In this document: in pieces, positions 57,615 to 64,000 of the stretch
Position numbering within the stretch: the first letter of the stretch is position 1
Layout: each line of letters starts with the position of its first letter
NCBI GenBank assembly: GCA_963921425.1
Contig: OY992837.1
Span: forward strand, 21,840,630-21,904,629
DNA from: Dryas octopetala
Lineage: Eukaryota > Streptophyta > Magnoliopsida > Rosales > Rosaceae
Direction of reading: 5' to 3'
Length of the DNA stretch: 64,000 bases
Program-made: the position numbers and the translations under genes
Notes under the pieces: model-generated
Databases searched by the model: none
What the model was told of the DNA's origin: nothing
What the model saw: the letters and a program-made list of their open reading frames with translations, nothing else

Positions 57615-58980
57615 AACGATGAGTAAAATTTCGGTTTGCATGAAAATTTCGGTTTTTGTTAGACCAACGATGATTAAAATTTTTGAGAAAATTTCGATTA
57701 AAATTTTGGTTTCGACAAAATTAGACAAAAATGACATAAATTATTATTAAAATGCGAAAATTTTGAAACTTGACCATATGTTTATTTAACATATTATATA
57801 ATATATTTATAAAAAATATTGAAGAAACTAAATTATATAATAGGTTTTATGTGATATAAGATAAATATAATGAATGCTAAAGATAAATACTATTAAATAA
57901 AATTAGTATAATGAATAAATAAAATTAGTATATTTTTTATACTCTATAATATATACACTAACTCTAATATTAAACCCTATATATTCTATATTCTATATTC
58001 TTTAAGATATGGACCATATGGTATAAGATATATAAGATATTAGAGTTTAGGCCCTTTAGAGTATTTTTATTTATTTTTTATATAGAAATATATTAAGATT
58101 TTGGGTTTAAAAACAACTAAACTAAATCCAAAAGAGCCAAACGAAACCCCAAATCCTTCTTTTTTTTTCCAATTATCCAAAGGCCTCAAACTCCAATCAA
58201 CTCTAAAGCCTTTTTTTTTCTTTTTCTTTTCTTTTCTTTTCTTCCTTTTTTTTTTTAATTCCTTCCTTTTTTTTCTTTTTCTTTTTTTTTTTCCTTGCTT
58301 TTCCTTTTAAGATCCAAAACTTAATCTTCTTAATGTTGATGGTTCCAAGAAACAGGATGTCGTTGGTTAATCAAAAGCCAAATTATTTTGTTATATTAAT
58401 TTACAACAATTACTGTGGCAATCTTATCACTTTAGCCTATTGTGAGAGGCTGAGAACTGTAGCCTATTCATTTATAATATAACAATCAAAGTTTTCATTC
58501 TCTCTTTCCTCTATTCGTCGCCCAGACCTTACTGTAAGGTAAGTTTTTTTTTTTTTCTTTCCTTCATTTTTCCTCTTTTATGTGACTCTCTCTCGTCCTC
58601 TCCACAGTTTTCTCTCTCACATCCATCATCTTCCCACCCAGCACAGCCCCTCCCCCCGCCTCTTTCCCCCCCAACCCAGCCCATCCTCGACACACCCCCC
58701 TCATCCAGCCCTTCCCCGCCTCTCTCCCCCTAAACCCAGGCCCTCCCTGCCCCTTTCCCCCTAAACTTAGCCCCTCCCCGCCCCTCTCCCCCAAAACCCA
58801 GCCCTAGCCCTTCCCCCTAAATCCAGTAAATAAAACTCGAAATTTCGCCAAATTCATCGAAATTTCGTCAAATTCACCGAAATTTCGCCAAAAGAATTAC
58901 GAAATATAGTGGGATATTTGATAAAATCTCAGTGACTCAAAAAAACGAAATTTTCGACGAAATTTCGAAATTTCATTCCT
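57615..58980. mobile_element. hAT-like nonautonomous element upstream of DEGP7
   Basis: Both sides carry ttggttagacc (57604-57614 and 58980-58990), which contains a probable 8-bp target duplication. The ends are weakly inverted: caacgatgagtaaaatttcg on the left, and the complement of caaggaatgaaatttcg on the right. The left end is partly repeated at about 57660-57685 (gttagaccaacgatga). The interior has T-rich tracts, a C-rich tract (58640-58830) and repeated cgaaatttcgccaaa units (58845-58965). No transposase is seen. hAT-like is the best fit, but the terminal repeats are imperfect. Confidence 0.6.
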
Positions 58981-58990
58981 TGGTTAGACC

Positions 58991-60231
58991 TGATAAAACT
59001 ATATAGGACACGACATGCAAATTTTCAAATTTGGGTTTGAAGTTATAGGATTGGGTTGAAATCATTGTCACTCGTTAAGATAATGATTCGGGTCAGATGA
59101 ATTCACGGGTCACCCGTTTCACCTAATAAGGAATGGAATTTTAGTAAATTTTGAGCTTATCCCTAACCTAATCAAACATAAATCACATACCTCATTTTCA
59201 TTTTTCAGCTTTTCTCACTGCCGCCTCTCTCTCTCTCTCTTTTTCTAGGTGTGCGAGGTAGTGAGGGTGGGTGCAGGAGGGAGTTAGGAGGTTGGGTGGA
59301 CTAGGGGCTACAGGGGAGAAGAGGATTGGGATTTGGGGTAGGGATGGAGGAGCTGAATCGGGGGGGAGGGAAGGGGGAATCAGGGGTGGGAATGAGGGAG
59401 GACTGGAGGAGGCCGAATCAGGGAGAGGGAGTCAACTTGTGTTCTATGATTTTTTTTTTATTTAAAATTGTTTAGGTCGAGGTTTTTGCCACTCGGAGGT
59501 TAACATGTCGTGTTAGATTTGACCTGAACAATGAAAACACAACCCGTTTGTCAAGTCGTGTTTTGATTAGGTTGTGCTTCGGACTAATCAGATCAGAAAT
59601 AGAGTATTCAAATTCAAAGTCAAAAAATTTGGAAATAGAATTTTTTTTATTTTTTCGAAATATCACATTTTTAGAACTTTTGAATATAAAATCAAAATTT
59701 CACATTTTCTTATTTTCATAATATTTTTTAGAGCATATTCAGATTATTTTTTTGTGTGAATGATGATAAAATTAATTGCCCCATCTTCGATCTCCCCTCC
59801 CCATTAATGGAAACAAAAAAATGAATAATTACAAGTACAAAAAATGTGGATGTTTTTGTTAGAATTTATGTTATTAAGAAACACATATATTTATAACGTA
59901 CATATATTTATAATTAGTCATCTGTTTTTAATATATGTGTATGTTTGAAACAAATAACAAATAATTGAAACACATAGTAAAAAACTAAATAAATGATAAA
60001 ATATTTAATACTTAATATAAATACATAATAATTTGGCATAATTTCTAAAAATATCGGATCAAAATTTACAAAAACATTTCACTTCCAATCCAATTTTATT
60101 CGAAATTTTCGAATTTGATTCACGTGTTCCAAAATTGGAAATTTTTTTATCGGATTCGGATTTTCCAATCCAAATGACACTCCTAGTTTTGATCCTCAGT
60201 TTCCAAAATAAATTTTGGGCATTTTAGTTAG
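58991..60231. repeat. Repeat-derived intergenic region
   Basis: 59030-59470 has a CT repeat (59220-59242) and a G-rich tract (59255-59440) like the internal tracts of the small DNA elements elsewhere in the window. 59570-60190 is A/T-rich, with gattcggattttccaatcca near the end followed by aatgacactcctag, an ending seen in small hAT-type repeats. Clean termini were not found. Open frames here follow the base composition. Confidence 0.35.
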
Positions 60232-60552
60232 GCTTAATTGTGTTTTTACCGCTCATAGTTTTAATTGATTTTCACTTTACCACTCAAATATTTATTTGTC
60301 TCATTTTACCACCTACAATTATTCCTTGTGTCTCATTTTACATTTTTTTCGTTCATTCTGTCAGCTAATCCATCAATATTGGTCACAAAAATGTCCTTGC
60401 TACAACATTTTTTTTGGCTTGGGTGACGGAATAGACAGAAAAAGGTAAAGTCGAGCATGAAAATAGTTGTAGGTGGTAAATTTAGACAAATAAACATCTG
60501 GGTGGTAAAGTGAGAATCAATCGAAACTATGGGTGGTTGTTTACAGCTTATT
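60232..60552. mobile_element. Fold-back MITE of about 320 bp
   Basis: The arms are inverted. Left: ttaattgattttcactttac and attttaccacctacaattat. Right: gtaaagtgagaatcaatcga and atagttgtaggtggtaaatt. Noncoding. Exact ends and target duplication are uncertain. Confidence 0.65.
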
Positions 60553-60990
60553 TTAACATTGGGCCGGAGTTACGGTTAAGCCCAAAGGTTTCATTGATAG
60601 GGCCTGGGTTTAATGAAGTTTGCAAGCTCATCCAGGTTTAAGGCCATAGCCCATGACAGGAAAATTGTAGAAGCTAACGAATCCAGCTGTGCCAAGAGTC
60701 CTTGGTGAGCTAGGAATTCAATTTAGGCAAGTCTTGGGTGGAAAAAAAAAAGAGTTCAAGTTCAACAAGGAAAGGGGTTTCCTTAGTATCGATTCTCTTT
60801 TGTTTTAATTTCCTGTTTCTTGTTATTTTATTATGAGATTTGTCACTCGAATAATAATTGTTACTCAATTTCGTGATAGTCAGATTGTTCACACTTTTTA
60901 CATCAAGATTCATAATTTTTCTTTGCATCTCATTACTCAAATCCTAATTCATCGTATCTTTAATTTCGAGCATACCGTTATAGTCACAAC
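60553..60990. other. Sequence left of the 2-kb LTR-like unit
   Basis: May be part of the LTR of the gypsy-like element whose primer-site region begins near 63254, if the 2-kb unit is nested in it. No gene is recognised. Confidence 0.3.
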
Positions 60991-62999
60991 TGTGAGACCC
61001 CGTATTTTTTAAAGATTTATTTTAACTAGTTTGAGAAATTAGTTTAAGGATTTTGGGAATTTATTTGGAATTTAAAAAGGTTTTGGTTTAAATTTTTAAT
61101 TTTTGTTGTAATTTGGGCTTGAACCAAAAGTTGACTTTTAAAATTAGTGGACTTTTGATTTTGACTTTGGGAACGTTGGATAGGTCTCGAGTCCACAAGT
61201 TCGTAAACACGTAGCACGCATCGATTGGAGTTATGGTTTGTAAATTATGGGCTTTTGAAGTAAAGGGTAAACTTGTAATTTTTACAAAAGTGGTTTTAAA
61301 ACCCCAAAAGTCAGTTCTCGCTCCTCATTTTCCTCTCTCTCTCTCTCTCTCTCTCTCCCCGCGCTTCTGTCTCTCTATCTTGCCCCTCACCTTCGCCGCC
61401 CCTGCCACCGGCGCGTGGCGACGCGTTCGGCGGCGGCTAGGCTGGGTGTTTCGCCCACCGTGTTCGCCACCCTCCCTTCTCTCTCTCTGTGGACTTCCGT
61501 TTCTCCGACCAATCACCCACGACGAAGAAACAACGCAGGACAGCCAAGCCTCTCCTCGCCAGCGATCTCGATTTTCCAGCGACGTCGCGACCTCCCATCA
61601 CCTGGGTTGTCTTCCTCTCATCACAGCAAGTCTCCCCATGTGCTTCCCTGGCTCCGACGACCCCCCACGGCGGCGAATCGAAGAATTTTGTCCGGCGGCT
61701 TGTCCGGCGATTTTCGAGCTTTTCCGGCAATAATTGGCCGTCGTCTCTGTTATGAAAGTTTATCATCTTGGTATGGCCTTTCTTTCCCCCTTGGTTTTGT
61801 TGGTCAATTTTGAGAAAATTGAAGTTTGAATTCTAGCGCTTGTACCCATTTCGAGTTTCCCTTTGATTTTCGAATTTTTGGGTTGTTTTTGACCCATTAC
61901 AATTGAATTGAAGTCTCAGCTTTGATTTTGGGCTCGAATTTGTCGATTTTCTTGCACAGGTCCGATTCACCGCCGCTGCCACCGCCAACTCTGCCACTTC
62001 TGGCGGCGGGTTGGGTGGTTTTCTTAGTCAATCATCCTCCTCAGAGCATCCAAAGTCCAATTCTAGGGTCTTTTTGCGTCTCGATAAGTGTTTGTGTGTT
62101 GTTAGGGGCCGGGCAGCCACCGTGCGTGGTGGTCACCGCCCATATCGGCTGTTGAACGGCCAGGTTGTGATCTTGGATTTAATTTGTTGATTGTCTGGTC
62201 TTAACAGGTACACGGGCTCAGGAAATCTCATTCCCAATGCCGTTATGCTGCCAGATTGGAGATCCGAGCAAAGGAGCCAAGAAAGGCATTTTTGTCATTT
62301 TACGTGGTTAAACAGTGAGTGAAATTAGATAGTTTGTTTTGTTGCTTTGTGTGCTTGCGTGCTTATGTTTGCTAGGATTTGGTTTGGCTAGGACTTGGTA
62401 ATGTCTAGGCTTGAATCTTGGGAATGGAAGTGATGATAATTATGCTTTGAGGTTATTAAATTTAGGATGTGAATGATTTGAGGTTGAAGTTAGTAGATGA
62501 CGATTAGGCAATTGATTTGCCAGAATGATGATTATTATTATTGGTGGAAATTGATGTGAATATGAGGAACTATTGTTTATCCTAATGCTTGGATGATTGG
62601 TGATGAATTTATTGTGTGATTGAATATTTATGGGATATTATTGTGGATTATTATTAAGTATGAGAATTGAGGATTTTATTGAGGATATTTATTTTGTTAT
62701 TTCACTCATACGAGCTCTAGTGAGATTATCGGGTTTGTTGTATAACCCGGTACACCATGGATGTGGTGTAGGGTTTGTGTTTTGCAGGTTTAGCAGGCTG
62801 AAGAGGCAGTGAGGAGAAGTCAAGGCAGTGAGACTCAACGTGATTTATTTAATTGTTTTATACAACGTTTTCATTTAAAGGTTTTTTGGCAAAATTGTTT
62901 TTAGTTATATTTATGTGCATGGTTCAAAGGAAAGAGAAAACAGATTTTTCAAGGTTGATGTTTCAATGTATTTATGGGCCCAAGGTTCGGGGCGTTACA
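60991..62999 (+). mobile_element. 2-kb LTR-like unit, probable solo LTR
   Basis: A 2009-bp unit that starts tgtgagaccccgtatttttt and ends ggttcggggcgttaca, so TG...CA with short inverted GC-rich ends. The flanks acaac (60986-60990) and ataac (63000-63004) could be a 5-bp target duplication with one change. It contains a CT repeat (61329-61360) and a G/C-rich segment (61385-61760) with overlapping open frames on both strands that look compositional. Probably a solo LTR, or one LTR of a large element. No internal retroelement sequence adjoins it. Confidence 0.55.
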
Positions 63000-64000
63000 A
63001 TAACAAGCAATTAAAAGTCCTTGAGGATCAAGGCAAGGAGAACCTAGGCAAGGTAGTTGTTCCTTACTTGCCGCACAATCGTTAGGTTAGAAGTTAGAAT
63101 TCGGCGCAAATCATACAATCAATCAAGCACAACACATTTTGTAGACCGGCCATTTTGGTCGTGTAGTGGCACACCCGTAAACACAATCAAAGGACTACTA
63201 GTGTTCTAGTTAGAATTTCGGCCAAGCTCGCCGTGAATTTTAGAGGTAACATAATTTGGCACGCTCGGTGGGACACAACATTTGGTGTATGACTGTGACA
63301 AGATCGTTCCCTAAGACGATCGAGAAGTTTCTTGACGAAATCGTTAGGCAAGGGGTGACCTCCGAGGAACTGAAGGGTATCATGGCTGAGAGCGATTTTC
63401 CTTTAGGGAAAACCCAACAATGGTTGAACAACAACACGCGGCCGAGATGCAAGCAGCTGCTGGCATATCCGTCGAGATACAAAGCGTCCAGGGCAAACTG
63501 AGGGTCCTGGAGCGATCAATGACTGACATGCATCGCGGCATAGTAGAAGAAATTCGTGGCATGCACAACGGCCTGGAGGGGGTATAACTAACTAACCCAA
63601 TTACAACCATGAATCGTTTGGCCAAGTTTATCCAAGGAGACAACGCGACTCTGATGGCAAGCATATATTGTTTGGGTGAGATCATGCGAGCAATGATACC
63701 TGCTCAAAATTTGGGAAACTAAGTACTGAATCAAGTCCGGCTGAACAATAGAGTGGATCACGCCGCACAACAACCTGCAGTCGAGGTTAATGAACAAAGG
63801 ATTGCAATCCTCCCATGACCACTTGAGCTAGTCACTCCACAACTGGTGTAACAGCCGAGGTACATTGAGCCGTATGCGAGAAATAATAGGAATTGTGCTG
63901 TAAACGACAACGATGAAAATCTCAACAGAGGTCCAAGGCAGGCGCTAAAAGGGATGTTTAGGAATGCTGAAGAGGAAGCAATTTATCACAGCCAGCTAGT
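63000..64000 (+). mobile_element. Ty3/gypsy-like element, 5' end, running off the window
   Basis: Near 63254 the sequence atttggcacgctcggtggga resembles the primer-site region that follows the 5' LTR in many plant Ty3/gypsy elements. A broken gag-like stretch follows (KTIEKFLDEIVRQGVTSEEL near 63318-63376, then a charged helical region). The element looks broken and continues past 64000. Its LTR seems to be split by the 2-kb unit to the left. Family call is moderate. Confidence 0.5.

Noticed and set aside
61233-61813. Overlapping open frames of 100-166 residues near 61.2-61.8 kb
   Set aside because: They lie in a G/C-rich part of an LTR-like unit, on both strands and several frames at once, with low-complexity translations and no recognised domain.

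Overview
This window is nuclear DNA from a flowering plant, most likely a woody eudicot. The evidence is GT-AG introns, two genes whose closest recognisable relatives are Arabidopsis genes, and a dense mix of plant Ty1/copia, Ty3/gypsy, LINE, CACTA, hAT and fold-back (MITE-like) elements. The family or species cannot be settled from the sequence alone. No bacterial, organellar, CRISPR or RNA-gene feature was found.

Two host genes can be supported. At 4842-7006 (+) lies a five-exon bHLH transcription factor of the class I RSL group (RHD6/RSL1-like, root-hair and rhizoid regulators). At 57373-15552 (-) lies a 24-exon gene for DEG7/DEGP7, a large Deg/HtrA-type serine protease with PDZ domains. 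All 24 exons can be placed with GT-AG borders and compatible phases, giving an uninterrupted protein of 1112 residues. The gene covers about 42 kb because its introns are packed with transposons.

Layout. 1-1.33 kb: end of a broken Ty1/copia element. 1.33-2.54 kb: minus-strand fossil resembling an endogenous caulimovirid (movement-protein region and a tRNA-Met primer site). 2.8-3.23 kb: two fold-back MITEs in opposite orientation, with a distant relative in intron 1 of the bHLH gene. 8.6-14.05 kb: a decayed CACTA (En/Spm) transposon on the minus strand with one terminus, a palindromic subterminal array, a TNPA-like region and a TNP2-like region. 15.55-57.4 kb: DEGP7. Its 11.6-kb intron 17 holds a Ty3/gypsy fossil into which a nearly whole Ty1/copia element (24709-30147, GAGAA target duplication) and at least two DNA elements have inserted. 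Other introns hold a 1-kb hAT-type element, a 527-bp fold-back element, LINE pieces (two with long perfect target duplications), copia and gypsy remnants and solo-LTR-like pieces. 57.6-59.0 kb: a hAT-like element inserted about 50 bp upstream of the likely DEGP7 TATA box. 59-64 kb: further repeats, including a 2-kb LTR-like unit and the 5' part of a gypsy-like element running off the window.

The two host genes show no evident functional link. The main interest of the window is how a conserved plastid-protease gene keeps an intact reading frame across more than 38 kb of repeat-laden intron, and the transposons sitting within tens of bases of its promoter and of one splice donor. I found no convincing undescribed biological system.
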